A DNA stretch of 35,559 bases from an uncultured Pelagibacteraceae bacterium. GTDB lineage: Bacteria > Pseudomonadota > Alphaproteobacteria > Pelagibacterales > Pelagibacteraceae. This document shows, piece by piece, positions 1-9,085 of the stretch (position 1 is its first letter; the number at the start of each line of letters is the position of its first letter). The stretch covers positions 1 to 35,559 of the forward strand of contig CACEMD010000009.1 in NCBI GenBank assembly GCA_902560625.1, read 5' to 3'. The position numbers and the translations under genes were made by a program. Below the pieces are notes generated by a model, which was given only the letters and a program-made list of their open reading frames with translations, ran no database searches and was not told the origin of the DNA.

Positions 1-159
1 TAGTTTTCTAAATTTTATTCTTTTTTTTTTAGATACGCCATAATAAATTTGTAAAATAAAATATTTAAATTCTCGTAAACCTTTCATCCCAAAAATTTTT
101 GGTAGAAAAAAATTTAAAAATTCAATTGTTTTTAAGTATAATAATTTAATTTTAATCAA
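1..159 (-). CDS. Possible partial ORF running off the left edge
   Basis: Read on the minus strand, a frame stays open from next to the bolA stop codon to the window edge. It encodes a hydrophobic, then very basic peptide (beginning LIKIKLLYLKTIEF, later ending KKKRIKFRKL at the edge). Candidate starts are a TTG two bases after the bolA stop (159) or an ATG at 87. I do not recognise the family; it is not the glutaredoxin GrxD that often sits near bolA. Low-complexity AT-rich DNA makes chance openness likely, so this is a tentative call. Confidence 0.25.
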   Translation of the reverse strand, partial: MIKIKLLYLKTIEFLNFFLPKIFGMKGLREFKYFILQIYYGVSKKKRIKFRKL

Positions 160-160
160 T

Positions 161-391
161 TTATGAAACTTTTGTTTTTAACGCAAGAGCATGAAGTTCA
201 TTACCCATTTTTCCTTTTAAGGAGTCGTATACCATTTTATGCTGTTGAATTTTACTCTTACCATTAAACATTGATGATATTACTGTTGCTGAATAGTGAT
301 TACCATCACCTGCAAGATCTTTGATATCAACTACAGCATCCGGAAACGATTCTTTAATTAATAATTCTATTTCTTTAATATCCATCGCCAT
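161..391 (-). CDS. bolA: BolA family protein
   Basis: Small 76-residue protein of the BolA/IbaG family. Members work with monothiol glutaredoxins in iron-sulfur cluster or iron handling in the cytoplasm; some influence morphology and stress response. The central segment (GDGNHYSATVIS, then the basic HKMVYDSLKGKM around residues 50-62, then ELHALALKT) is the characteristic BolA class II KH-like fold, and the length is usual for the family. It starts at the base adjacent to the purL stop, so it is translated from the end of the purine transcript. No glutaredoxin gene is visible in the 160 bases that remain downstream. Family call is confident; the exact subfamily is not. Confidence 0.88.
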   Translation of the reverse strand: MAMDIKEIELLIKESFPDAVVDIKDLAGDGNHYSATVISSMFNGKSKIQQHKMVYDSLKGKMGNELHALALKTKVS

Positions 392-2584
392 TTAATTATC
401 CATATAGTTTGGTAACCATTTTGTATATGCATCATTTAAGACTTCAATAGAAATTTTCAACTCATCGTTATAGGTCAAATTTTCTTCAGTTACTTCCCCT
501 ATTTCTTCATAATGAACTGAATTTTCATCTAATATTTTATTTACTTTATTTAAATTCTCTTTTTGTACTTCAACAATGTATCTTCCTTGATCTTCACCAA
601 AGAAGTAATCAAATTTATTAGTTAAACCTTTTATATTATTTAATTTTGCACCTTTTTTACCCATAATGCACATTTTAGATATAGCTATCAAAATACCACC
701 TAATGAAACATCGTGACAAGATTCAACTAAACTTTCTGAGATAATTTTTGAAACACTTTCACCATTATTTTTTTCATTAAATAAATTTATTTCTGGCGGT
801 GGACCTTTTTTTTCAGATAAAATTTCTCTTGCAAAAACACTCTGGGCTAGATGACCCTCAGTTTTACCAATTACTAAAATTATATTATTCTTATTTTTAA
901 AATCCATTGTAATCATATGTTTGTAATTTTTGATTAAACCGACTCCTCCAATTGAAGGTGTTGGTTTAATACCTTTATCTTTTGTTTCGTTGTAAAAAGA
1001 TACATTTCCTGAAACAACAGGGAAATTTAAGTATTTACTAGCTTCAGAAATACCTTGAACACACTCAACAAATTCACCCATATTTTTTTCTTTTTCTGGG
1101 TTCCCAAAATTCAAACAATTTGTAATTGCAATTGGATCAGATCCAACAGAAATTAAGTTCCTCCAACTTTCACAAACAACTTGTTTTCCGCCAGTTAAAG
1201 GATGGGCATAACAATATAACGCTGAAGAATCAACGCTAGCTGCAACAGCCTTGTTCGTTCCATGAACTCTAACTACTCCTGCGTCTCCACCTGGTTTTTG
1301 AATTGTATCGCCCATGACTGTATGATCATACTGTCTCCATATCCATTGTTTATTACTAATATTTGGAGTAGAAATTATTTTTTTTAAACAATCACTAATT
1401 TTTAATGATTTAAAATTTTCTTTTTTAAATTTAATTTTTTGTGGAAGTTTATTTTTTTTCCATTTTCTTTCATACATTGGTGCATTTTCTGCAAGTAAGT
1501 CAATCGGTACATCAGCTACTTTAGAATTATCAAAATATAGTTCTATTTTTTTACTATTAGTTGTTTTTCCAATAACTGAAAAATCTAAATTCCATTTTTC
1601 AAATATTTTTTTTGCTTTTGTTTCTTTTCCATTTTCTAATACTATCAACATTCTTTCTTGACTTTCAGAAAGCATAATCTCATACGGTGTCATTTTTTCT
1701 TCTCTGCAGGGCACCTTATTAAGATTAATTTCAATTCCTAATTTTCCTTTAGAGGCCATTTCAATACTTGAAGAGGTTAATCCAGCAGCACCCATATCTT
1801 GAATTGCAATTATTGAATTGTCAGTCATTAATTCAAGGCATGCTTCAAGTAATAATTTTTCTGTAAATGGATCACCAACCTGAACTGTTGGTTTTTTTTC
1901 TTCAATTTTATCATCAAATATTGCAGACGCCATACTTGCTCCATGTATTCCATCTCTACCAGTTTTTGATCCAACGTATATTACAGGTTTGTTTATGCCA
2001 GCAGCTTTTGAGTAAAATATTTTTTTTTTATTCACTAGTCCCAATGTCATTGCATTAACTAAAATATTACCATTATAAGACTCATCAAAACATGTTTGTC
2101 CTGCAATTGTTGGTACGCCAATACAATTCCCATAACCACCAATGCCTTTCACTACTCCTCTTAATAAATTTTTTGTTTTTTTATTTTGAGGTGAACCAAA
2201 ATGTATTGAATTTAAATTAGCAATTGGTCTTGCACCCATTGTAAAAACATCCCTCATAATACCACCTACACCTGTCGCTGCTCCTTGATATGGTTCAATA
2301 AAAGATGGATGATTGTGACTTTCTATTTTAAAAACTATTGCATCATCGTCTCCTATATCAATTATTCCTGCATTTTCACCAGGTCCTTGAATTACTTTTT
2401 TTCCTTTAGTGTGAAGGTTTTTTAAATGTTTTCTTGAGGATTTATATGAACAATGCTCATTCCACATAGCTGAGAATAATGCAAGTTCTGTAATATTAGG
2501 TAATCTTTTTAAAAGTTTACAAATTTTAGCAAATTCATCCTTGCTTAAGCCATGATCAATAGCAATTTTTTCGTTAACCTCCAC
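392..2584 (-). CDS. purL: Phosphoribosylformylglycinamidine synthase subunit PurL
   Basis: Large subunit of FGAM synthase, which converts FGAR to FGAM using ATP and ammonia passed from the PurQ glutaminase; PurS bridges the two. At 730 residues it is the small-PurL type that needs separate PurS and PurQ, both encoded immediately upstream. Visible family signatures are WNEHCSYK (41-48), ESHNHPSFIEPYQGAATGVG (88-107) containing the catalytic histidine region, and a second PurM-like half with GDAGVVRVHG and GNVSFYNET. Its ATG overlaps the purQ stop by one base (TAATG), indicating translational coupling. No frameshift or missing motif is apparent. Confidence 0.97.
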   Translation of the reverse strand: MEVNEKIAIDHGLSKDEFAKICKLLKRLPNITELALFSAMWNEHCSYKSSRKHLKNLHTKGKKVIQGPGENAGIIDIGDDDAIVFKIESHNHPSFIEPYQGAATGVGGIMRDVFTMGARPIANLNSIHFGSPQNKKTKNLLRGVVKGIGGYGNCIGVPTIAGQTCFDESYNGNILVNAMTLGLVNKKKIFYSKAAGINKPVIYVGSKTGRDGIHGASMASAIFDDKIEEKKPTVQVGDPFTEKLLLEACLELMTDNSIIAIQDMGAAGLTSSSIEMASKGKLGIEINLNKVPCREEKMTPYEIMLSESQERMLIVLENGKETKAKKIFEKWNLDFSVIGKTTNSKKIELYFDNSKVADVPIDLLAENAPMYERKWKKNKLPQKIKFKKENFKSLKISDCLKKIISTPNISNKQWIWRQYDHTVMGDTIQKPGGDAGVVRVHGTNKAVAASVDSSALYCYAHPLTGGKQVVCESWRNLISVGSDPIAITNCLNFGNPEKEKNMGEFVECVQGISEASKYLNFPVVSGNVSFYNETKDKGIKPTPSIGGVGLIKNYKHMITMDFKNKNNIILVIGKTEGHLAQSVFAREILSEKKGPPPEINLFNEKNNGESVSKIISESLVESCHDVSLGGILIAISKMCIMGKKGAKLNNIKGLTNKFDYFFGEDQGRYIVEVQKENLNKVNKILDENSVHYEEIGEVTEENLTYNDELKISIEVLNDAYTKWLPNYMDN

Positions 2585-3267
2585 TATTTTAAATTCCCAA
2601 TTAAATTTTCAAAGAATAATGATCCATCTTCGCCAGACAAATACTTATCTATCATTCTTTCTGGATGTGGCATCATCCCTAATACATTTTTTCCTTTATT
2701 AAAAATGCCAGCTATATTTTTTAATGCACCATTAGGATTAAAATTATAATTGCAATCACCTTTAGAATTACAATATTTAATAGCAATTTGGCTATTGTCT
2801 TCTAAAGATTTTAAATCATCATTTGAGCAAAAATAATTACCCTCATTATGAGCAATATGAAGTTCTAAAATATCTTTTTTAATATTTTTGAAATATTTAT
2901 TTGATTTATCGTTAATTTTGACATGAACATTTTTACAAATAAACTCTATATCTTTGTTTTGCTGTAAAATTCCTGGTAGAATGCCAGTTTCAGTTAATAT
3001 TTGAAAACCGTTGCAAATACCTAAAACTAAACCTCCAGATTCAGCATATTTTATTACAGAATTAATTATTTTAGATTTCCCAGCTATACTTCCGCATCTT
3101 AGATAATCTCCATAAGAAAACCCACCTGGAAGAACAACTAAGTCACTTTTAGGAAAATCTAGATCGTTATGCCAAATCATTTGATTCTTAAAACCAAATT
3201 TTTTTAAAGCAACATCCATATCTCTATCACAATTAGAACCAGGAAAAATTATTACTGAGGATTTCAT
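2584..3267 (-). CDS. purQ: Phosphoribosylformylglycinamidine synthase glutaminase subunit PurQ
   Basis: Class I glutamine amidotransferase (227 residues) that releases ammonia for PurL. The active site triad is visible: Cys85 in LGICNGFQIL, and His201 and Glu203 in MMPHPERM. The oxyanion region LPGGFSYGDYLRCG (46-59) is typical of PurQ. It lies between purS (2-base gap) and purL (1-base overlap), giving the standard purSQL module of bacteria with small PurL. Confidence 0.97.
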   Translation of the reverse strand: MKSSVIIFPGSNCDRDMDVALKKFGFKNQMIWHNDLDFPKSDLVVLPGGFSYGDYLRCGSIAGKSKIINSVIKYAESGGLVLGICNGFQILTETGILPGILQQNKDIEFICKNVHVKINDKSNKYFKNIKKDILELHIAHNEGNYFCSNDDLKSLEDNSQIAIKYCNSKGDCNYNFNPNGALKNIAGIFNKGKNVLGMMPHPERMIDKYLSGEDGSLFFENLIGNLK

Positions 3268-3269
3268 AT

Positions 3270-3503
3270 TTACAATATATTAAAATTTTCTATTACTAAG
3301 TTTGCTAAAAGTTTTTTACACATTTCTTCAACTTTAATTTTAGCTTTTTTCTCATCGGACTCATTTACATCTATTTCAAAGTACTTACCTTGGCGCACAC
3401 TATCAACATTTGAGAAACCTAAACCAACAAGTGTTTGCTGTATTGCTTTTCCCTGTGGATCAAGAACACCCTCTTTTAAAGTTACTACTACTTTAACTTT
3501 CAT
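3270..3503 (-). CDS. purS: Phosphoribosylformylglycinamidine synthase subunit PurS
   Basis: 77-residue PurS, the small structural subunit that joins PurQ to PurL in the FGAM synthase complex. Recognisable segments are VVVTLKEGVLDPQGKAIQ near the N terminus and GFSNVDSVRQGKYFEIDV in the middle. Its start overlaps the purC stop by four bases (ATGA), and purQ follows after two bases, so the genes are translationally coupled. Confidence 0.95.
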   Translation of the reverse strand: MKVKVVVTLKEGVLDPQGKAIQQTLVGLGFSNVDSVRQGKYFEIDVNESDEKKAKIKVEEMCKKLLANLVIENFNIL

Positions 3504-4288
3504 TTACTTTTTTTTATTTTGACTGCAGTTGGTTCTAATAATTTAAATGGTCTTATATTTGTTTGTTCATGAAATATTCCCAATCTTCTAGCAACATCTT
3601 GATAGGCTTGAATTAAATTTCCAAGATTCTTTCTAAATCTATCTTTATCAAGTTTTTTTTCGGTTTTAATATCCCAAAGTCTACAAGTATCAGGACTGAT
3701 TTCATCAGCTAAAATTATTTCAATTTTTCCTTTGTTATTATATCGACCAAATTCAACTTTAAAATCCACTAATTTAATTCCAACACCTCTAAACATTCCA
3801 ACCATAAAATCATTAATACGCTCTAAATATTTTTCAATCTTTTCAATTTCCTTTTTTGTGGCCCATTTAAATTCAAATATATGTTCTTTAGATATTAATG
3901 GATCATTTAATTTATCATCTTTTAAACAAAACTCGAATAAAGGCTTATCTAATATTGTTCCATCCTCAATACCTAGTCTTTTACAAAGTGAACCTGTCGC
4001 GACATTTCTTACTATAAATTCAATAGGTATAATTTCTACAAACTTTACAAGTTGTTCTCTCATGTTTAATCTTTTTACTAAGTGATTTTTAATCCCTATT
4101 TGGTTTAAATTAGACAGGATATGTTCTGATATTCTATTATTTAATATACCTTTTCCATTGATTGATGCTTTTTTTTGATTATTAAACGCTGTTGCATCAT
4201 CTTTAAAATGCTGTATCGCAAAATTTTTATCATTTGTTGCAAATATAATTTTTGCTTTACCCTCATATATTTTTTTTCCTTTTTTCAT
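3500..4288 (-). CDS. purC: Phosphoribosylaminoimidazole-succinocarboxamide synthase
   Basis: SAICAR synthetase (262 residues) joins CAIR and aspartate using ATP in de novo purine synthesis. The N-terminal KIYEGKAKIIF (5-15) is the typical nucleotide-binding strand, and LADEISPDTCRLWD near residues 193-206 is the second signature. Length is usual. Its ATG overlaps the stop of the upstream glycosyltransferase gene by one base, so in this genome PurC translation is coupled to a non-purine gene. Confidence 0.96.
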   Translation of the reverse strand: MKKGKKIYEGKAKIIFATNDKNFAIQHFKDDATAFNNQKKASINGKGILNNRISEHILSNLNQIGIKNHLVKRLNMREQLVKFVEIIPIEFIVRNVATGSLCKRLGIEDGTILDKPLFEFCLKDDKLNDPLISKEHIFEFKWATKKEIEKIEKYLERINDFMVGMFRGVGIKLVDFKVEFGRYNNKGKIEIILADEISPDTCRLWDIKTEKKLDKDRFRKNLGNLIQAYQDVARRLGIFHEQTNIRPFKLLEPTAVKIKKSK

Positions 4289-5097
4289 TAATTTAAAACT
4301 TTATTAAATAACTTTGTTATTAAATAATCAAAATTTTTCTGGTGACTTTTATTTTTATATTTATTTTGCAAATAATTCATGTAATTATGTGCTTGCATTC
4401 TTCTTGACCACCAATTTTTTCCAAACTTTTTGAAATTTGAGTTGCTTTCACCTTTGACATCTTGAAAATAAAAAGTTAGGTGTTTTTTTAAAATAGTAAA
4501 ATCTTTCATGATTAAATGTGAAATTACTGCTAACCTAAAATCTATTGTTAATAAAGGAAACTTTTTAAGTTTTATTTCTTTATAAACAGCATTGAACATT
4601 TTCCTTTTGAGAGAAATACAACTTGTAGGTGGGAATCTTGGCCAAAGTCCTTTTCTATTTTTATTTTTAAAATTATTAAAAAGAAAATGTTTGTTTTTGT
4701 CATAAAAAATAATCGGTTTATCAAATATAATTTGTGATGTTTTGTTTTTGTTAAAATAATCTACTATATTTTTAATTTTTTCTTTTTTATAAAAATCATC
4801 AGAATCTAATAAGGTAACTATTTTTCCTTTTGATTTATTAAAAGCATAGCAATATGTTTCACATTGAAAGTAGGTATTAAATTTTATTTTGGATTTGATT
4901 CTTTTTTTTTTAAATACTTTAATATCGTTAAATTTTGATGCAGTTTCAAAACTTTTATCTTTTGAGCCATCATCAACAAAAATTATTTCTATATTTTTGT
5001 AGCTTTGGTTTAGACAGGATTTCAAACACCTATCAACATATTTCTCTTTGTTATAACTAGCAATCAAAATAGATACTAGGGGGTTTTTCATAATCAA
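4288..5097 (-). CDS. Glycosyltransferase family 2 protein
   Basis: 269-residue GT-A fold glycosyltransferase. The N terminus (PLVSILIASYNKEKYVDRCL) and NIEIIFVDDGSKDKS are the classic family 2 nucleotide-sugar binding region, and LLDSDDFY is the metal-binding DXD-type motif. No membrane segment is obvious, so it is probably cytoplasmic or peripheral, adding a sugar to a surface polysaccharide or lipid; donor and acceptor cannot be told. It lies between purB and purC, with a 23-base gap to purB and a one-base overlap with purC. Two in-frame ATGs (5097 and 5091) are equally possible starts. Confidence 0.85.
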   Translation of the reverse strand: MIMKNPLVSILIASYNKEKYVDRCLKSCLNQSYKNIEIIFVDDGSKDKSFETASKFNDIKVFKKKRIKSKIKFNTYFQCETYCYAFNKSKGKIVTLLDSDDFYKKEKIKNIVDYFNKNKTSQIIFDKPIIFYDKNKHFLFNNFKNKNRKGLWPRFPPTSCISLKRKMFNAVYKEIKLKKFPLLTIDFRLAVISHLIMKDFTILKKHLTFYFQDVKGESNSNFKKFGKNWWSRRMQAHNYMNYLQNKYKNKSHQKNFDYLITKLFNKVLN

Positions 5098-5120
5098 AAA
5101 TTTTAAAGTATTTAAATTTA

Positions 5121-6410
5121 TTAAAAAACTTTTCTAAAGATATAATTAATATATTTGAAATGTTTATTGTAACTAAAAATTTCATTAATTCTTTTTGGAT
5201 TGATTTTATTAGTAATAGATTTGTCTTTAGATATCTCATCTTTTAAATTCGATTTTTTAATAAAGCAATTTTTGGCATGCTTCTGCACTATTCTATAGGC
5301 TTTTTCTCTTTTTAATCCTTTTTTTGTTAGTTCTAACATTACTTCTTGTGAGAAGATTAATCCTCTTGTTAAACTCAAATTTTTTCTCATATTTTGAGGA
5401 TAAATATTAATTTTGTCGATTAATTCTGCCAACCTATTTAAAGCAAAATCTAAAGTAATATTTGCATCAGGTCCTATGCTTCTTTCAACACTTGAGTGCG
5501 ATATGTCTCTTTCATGCCAAAGTGCGACGTTTTCAAGTGCTGGTATAACTGCACTTCTAACAATTCGGGCTAAGCCAGTTAGATTTTCACTTAAAATTGG
5601 ATTTTTTTTATGTGGCATGGCTGATGAACCTTTTTGGTCCTTCGAAAAGAATTCTTGAAGTTCATAAACCTCAGTTCTTTGTGAGTGTCTTATTTCAATT
5701 GCAACTCTCTCAATTGAGCTAGCAATTAATGCAAGCACTGCAAAATAATTAGCATGTCTGTCCCTTGGAATAATTTGTGTAGATATAGTCTCAGGCTTGA
5801 GACCTAATTTTTTTGAAACATATTTTTCAATTCTTGGATCAATATTTGCATAAGTACCGACGGCACCAGATATTGCACATGTTGAAATTTCCTCTATTGC
5901 ACTAGTTAATCTTTTTTTATTCCTATTAAATTCTGCGTAAAATGAAGCAAGTTTTAATCCAAAAGTTATAGGCTCAGCATGAATTCCATGACTTCTACCA
6001 ATGCAAGGTGTTAATTTATATTTCATAGATTTTTTTTTTAATACTCTTAATATTTTTTCAATATCTTGTAATAAAATATTACCAGATTGAACTAATTGAA
6101 TATTAAAACCAGTATCCAAAACATCAGATGAAGTCATGCCTTGATGAAGATACCTAGCTTTGATTCCTGCTTGTTCTGTAATGGATGTTAAAAATGCTAT
6201 TACATCATGTTTAACTTTTTTTTCTATCGCATGAATTCTATTTATTTTTATTCTACCCTTTTTTTTTACAACTGAGGCAACACCTTTAGGGATTATTTTA
6301 AATTTTTCCATCGCCTCTGCAGCTGCAATTTCTACATCTAGCCAAATTTTATATTTATTTTCTTCTGACCAAATTTTGACAAGTTCTTTTCTAGAGTATC
6401 TATTAATCAT
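5121..6410 (-). CDS. purB: Adenylosuccinate lyase
   Basis: 429-residue member of the fumarase/aspartase superfamily. It catalyses two steps: SAICAR to AICAR plus fumarate, and adenylosuccinate to AMP plus fumarate. The superfamily signature SSAMPHKKNP (262-271) includes the catalytic serine loop; GRSHGIHAEP (138-147) carries the catalytic histidine, and GMTSSDVLDT (91-100) is also conserved. The start overlaps the map stop by four bases. It supplies the reaction directly after PurC, so its place in this run makes sense despite the glycosyltransferase between them. Confidence 0.96.
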   Translation of the reverse strand: MINRYSRKELVKIWSEENKYKIWLDVEIAAAEAMEKFKIIPKGVASVVKKKGRIKINRIHAIEKKVKHDVIAFLTSITEQAGIKARYLHQGMTSSDVLDTGFNIQLVQSGNILLQDIEKILRVLKKKSMKYKLTPCIGRSHGIHAEPITFGLKLASFYAEFNRNKKRLTSAIEEISTCAISGAVGTYANIDPRIEKYVSKKLGLKPETISTQIIPRDRHANYFAVLALIASSIERVAIEIRHSQRTEVYELQEFFSKDQKGSSAMPHKKNPILSENLTGLARIVRSAVIPALENVALWHERDISHSSVERSIGPDANITLDFALNRLAELIDKINIYPQNMRKNLSLTRGLIFSQEVMLELTKKGLKREKAYRIVQKHAKNCFIKKSNLKDEISKDKSITNKINPKRINEIFSYNKHFKYINYIFRKVF

Positions 6411-7186
6411 TTATTATATGGAGGTGATGTATAATTTTTATCAGATTCTGTGAATATTTCATAACCATTTTCAGTGATTCCTAAAGTATGTTCAAATTGT
6501 GCAGACAGTGATTTATCTTTAGTTACTGCAGTCCAGCCATCTTTAAGTAATTTAGATTCGTGTTTCCCAATATTAATCATTGGTTCTATCGTAAATGTCA
6601 TTCCAGGTTTTAATTCAAATCCAGTATTTTTTTTGCCATAATGTAAAATATTTGGTGGTTCGTGAAATTTATTGCTAATTCCGTGGCCGCAAAAGTCTCT
6701 TACCACACTATAATTTTTTTCCTCCACATACGATTGTATCTCATGACCAATGTCACCTAATCTTATACCTGGTTTCAAGATCTTAATTGCACTCATCATT
6801 GACTGATAAGTAGCTTCAATTAAATTTTTTGCTTTTACTGAAATTTTTCCAATATTAAACATTCTACTAGTATCACCATAATATCCATCAACAACAGCTG
6901 TTACATCAACATTTAATATATCTCCATCTTCTAAAATTCTTTCTGAAGGTATACCATGACAAATTACGTGATTTAATGATGTACATAGAGAATTTTTAAA
7001 ACCTCTATAAAAAAGAGGCGCTGAGTAACCTCCATTATCTCTTATATATTCATAACAAATTTTATCTATTTCATTTGTTTTTACACCAGGCTTTATAAAT
7101 GGAGTTACTTCATCTAATGTTTGAGCTGCTAATTTTCCTGCAACTCTCATTTTTTCAAATTTTTCTAAATAATTATTATCCATCAA
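6407..7186 (-). CDS. map: Type I methionine aminopeptidase
   Basis: Removes the initiator methionine from nascent proteins in the cytoplasm. All five metal ligands of the family can be located: Asp94 and Asp105 (in NVDVTAVVDGYYGDTSRMF), His168 (GHGI), Glu201 (TIEPMI) and Glu232 (FEHT). His77 (CHGIP) is the conserved substrate-site histidine. Length of 259 matches MetAP type Ia, without an N-terminal zinc-finger extension. It overlaps sfsA by 11 bases and purB by four. Two adjacent ATGs (7186, 7183) could serve as the start. Confidence 0.97.
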   Translation of the reverse strand: MMDNNYLEKFEKMRVAGKLAAQTLDEVTPFIKPGVKTNEIDKICYEYIRDNGGYSAPLFYRGFKNSLCTSLNHVICHGIPSERILEDGDILNVDVTAVVDGYYGDTSRMFNIGKISVKAKNLIEATYQSMMSAIKILKPGIRLGDIGHEIQSYVEEKNYSVVRDFCGHGISNKFHEPPNILHYGKKNTGFELKPGMTFTIEPMINIGKHESKLLKDGWTAVTKDKSLSAQFEHTLGITENGYEIFTESDKNYTSPPYNK

Positions 7187-7862
7187 TTATTTTAATTTTT
7201 TTTTCAATTCTTATTTCTTTAGAACTTAATTTACATCTATAAGCTATAAAGTTTACACCAGCTTTTTTAGCAATAAGATAGTTTTTATAATATTCCTCAT
7301 CTATATCTTTAGCTATTTTAAAATTATTTATACCTTGAATTTGAGTTAAAAATAAGACGAATGGTTTGTAGCCTTTTTTAATTGAATTTATTAAATTTTT
7401 AAGGTGTTTTGTGCCTCTTGATGTAACAGCATCTGGGAATTCAGCTATTTTTGTCTCTCTTAACAAGGTTACATTTTTTACCTCTAACAATTTTTTATCA
7501 CAAAGAAAATCAAACCTAGTATCATTTGAGTATTTAAATTCACTCTGGATTTTGTTTATAAATTTAAACTCATTAATGAGTTTATTTTTTAATCCGTGGT
7601 GTACAATTTTATTTGCTCTATGCGTATTAACACCAATAAGTATATTATTTGCTTCTATCATTTCTAAAGTAAACTTTAATTTTCTTTTAGGATCATCGTT
7701 TTTAGATACCCAGACGTTATTCCCTTCATCTAACAAACCTTTCATTGAACCTGTATTTGGACAGTGTGCTGTTATTATTGAATTATTTAGTTTTATATCT
7801 GTAAAAAATCTTTTATATCTCTTGATTAATTTGCCTTTAAATAAACTATTGGTAAATTTCAT
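7176..7862 (-). CDS. sfsA: SfsA family DNA-binding/nuclease-like protein
   Basis: 228-residue SfsA homologue. The family was named for sugar fermentation stimulation in E. coli and has an OB-fold plus a nuclease-like PD-(D/E)XK domain. Visible motifs are AHCPNTGSM (32-40), RFDFL (116-120) and LLEVKNVTL (125-133), with Asp118, Glu127 and Lys129 matching a nuclease-type core, then EFPDAVTSRGTKHL (141-154). It is the first gene of the long minus-strand run ending in bolA. Only 22 bases separate its ATG from the divergent gene at 7885. The physiological role is poorly known. Confidence 0.93.
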   Translation of the reverse strand: MKFTNSLFKGKLIKRYKRFFTDIKLNNSIITAHCPNTGSMKGLLDEGNNVWVSKNDDPKRKLKFTLEMIEANNILIGVNTHRANKIVHHGLKNKLINEFKFINKIQSEFKYSNDTRFDFLCDKKLLEVKNVTLLRETKIAEFPDAVTSRGTKHLKNLINSIKKGYKPFVLFLTQIQGINNFKIAKDIDEEYYKNYLIAKKAGVNFIAYRCKLSSKEIRIEKKIKIIDG

Positions 7863-7884
7863 TTAATTTTATTTATAATTATTA

Positions 7885-8637
7885 ATGAAAAATAAAAAAG
7901 AAATATTTGCCGGTATAGTTATAATAGGTAATGAAATATTATCTGGAAGAACTGTTGACACTAACACCAGTACTCTATCAATTTGGCTGAATTCACTAGG
8001 GATTAAAGTTCACGAGGTGAGAACTATCCCAGATATAGAAAAAACTATAATTGATACAGTTAATGAATTTAGAAAAAGATTTGATTATGTTTTTACTTCT
8101 GGAGGGATAGGTCCTACACATGACGATATAACATCTGCGTCTGTATCAAAGGTATTTAATATGGAGTATGGACCTCATAAAGAAGCTTATAAAATTTTAG
8201 AAAATTATTACAAACCAGGTGAATTTACAGAGGGTAGGCAAAAAATGGCACACATGCCTATGAAAGCAAATCTAATACTGAACCCATCAAGTGGAGCACC
8301 TGGTTTTTATATAGAGAATGTATTTTGTTTACCTGGAGTTCCATCAATTTTAAAATCAATGTTAGGCGACATAAATAACAAACTTATTGGAGGTGAACCA
8401 ATTTTAACAAATACTGTAAGCTTAAGAACAGTTGAAAGTGAAATTGCAGAAAACCTATCTAATGTTCAAGATAATTTTAACGATATTGACATCGGAAGTT
8501 ATCCCTTTTTTAAGGCAGGAAAATTAGGTGTATCAATTGTATTAAGAGGAACAGATCAAGTAAAATTGAATAACTGCAAATCTGAAATAATTGCGTTTGT
8601 TAAAGAAAAAAATATTGAAATAGTTGACAGAGATTAA
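7885..8637 (+). CDS. CinA-like molybdopterin-binding domain protein
   Basis: 250-residue protein with the MoaB/MogA-type domain of the CinA family (competence/damage-inducible protein A N-terminal half). Signatures are IIGNEILSGRTVDTN (13-27) and TSGGIGPTHDDIT (71-83), then LPGVPSILKSM. The C-terminal PncC-type nicotinamide-nucleotide amidase domain of full-length CinA is missing, a common short form in alphaproteobacteria. Related enzymes hydrolyse ADP-ribose or bind molybdopterin-like ligands; the substrate here is not determinable. Its stop is directly followed by the ATG of the next gene. Confidence 0.88.
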   Translation: MKNKKEIFAGIVIIGNEILSGRTVDTNTSTLSIWLNSLGIKVHEVRTIPDIEKTIIDTVNEFRKRFDYVFTSGGIGPTHDDITSASVSKVFNMEYGPHKEAYKILENYYKPGEFTEGRQKMAHMPMKANLILNPSSGAPGFYIENVFCLPGVPSILKSMLGDINNKLIGGEPILTNTVSLRTVESEIAENLSNVQDNFNDIDIGSYPFFKAGKLGVSIVLRGTDQVKLNNCKSEIIAFVKEKNIEIVDRD

Positions 8638-9081
8638 ATGTTATATTTTGCATACGGTAGCAATTTAAATCATCACCAAATGAAATTTAGATGTGAAGGA
8701 GCAAAGTATTTAAATAATTTTTCTTTACCTGGTTATAAATTATGTTTCAGTCATAAAACAGATAACTCTGTTTTTGGTCATGCAAATATTATTAAAAGCA
8801 AGAAATCAAAAATTAAAGGTGCCATTTGGAAGATAACTAAAGAACATGAAAAAGAGCTAGATGTATATGAAGGAGTTGATTACGGATATTATCAAAAAGA
8901 ATACTTTATATATAAAGGAAAGAAAGTCTTAGTATATATACAGAAAATATATTATTTTCAAAAACCTAGCTCAAAATATCTGCATACAATAATACAAGGT
9001 TACAAAGACTGTTTATTGGATACAAAGTACTTAAAAAAAGTAGTTATGAATTATAAAATTAATTATAAGATAAATTGGTAA
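8638..9081 (+). CDS. Gamma-glutamylcyclotransferase-like family protein
   Basis: 147-residue protein of the GGCT/AIG2-like fold. LYFAYGSNLN at the N terminus (2-11) is the substrate-binding loop, and LDVYEGVDYGYY (74-85) carries the presumed catalytic acid at Glu78. Family members cyclise gamma-glutamyl amino acids or related amines to 5-oxoproline; specificity cannot be predicted. It abuts the CinA-like gene with no gap and is four bases ahead of cmk. Confidence 0.82.
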   Translation: MLYFAYGSNLNHHQMKFRCEGAKYLNNFSLPGYKLCFSHKTDNSVFGHANIIKSKKSKIKGAIWKITKEHEKELDVYEGVDYGYYQKEYFIYKGKKVLVYIQKIYYFQKPSSKYLHTIIQGYKDCLLDTKYLKKVVMNYKINYKINW

Positions 9082-9085
9082 TAAA

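Noticed and set aside
7863..7884. Shared divergent promoter between sfsA and the CinA-like gene
   Set aside because: The 22-base AT-only gap is too short for two complete promoters; any promoter must extend into the coding regions and cannot be placed reliably.
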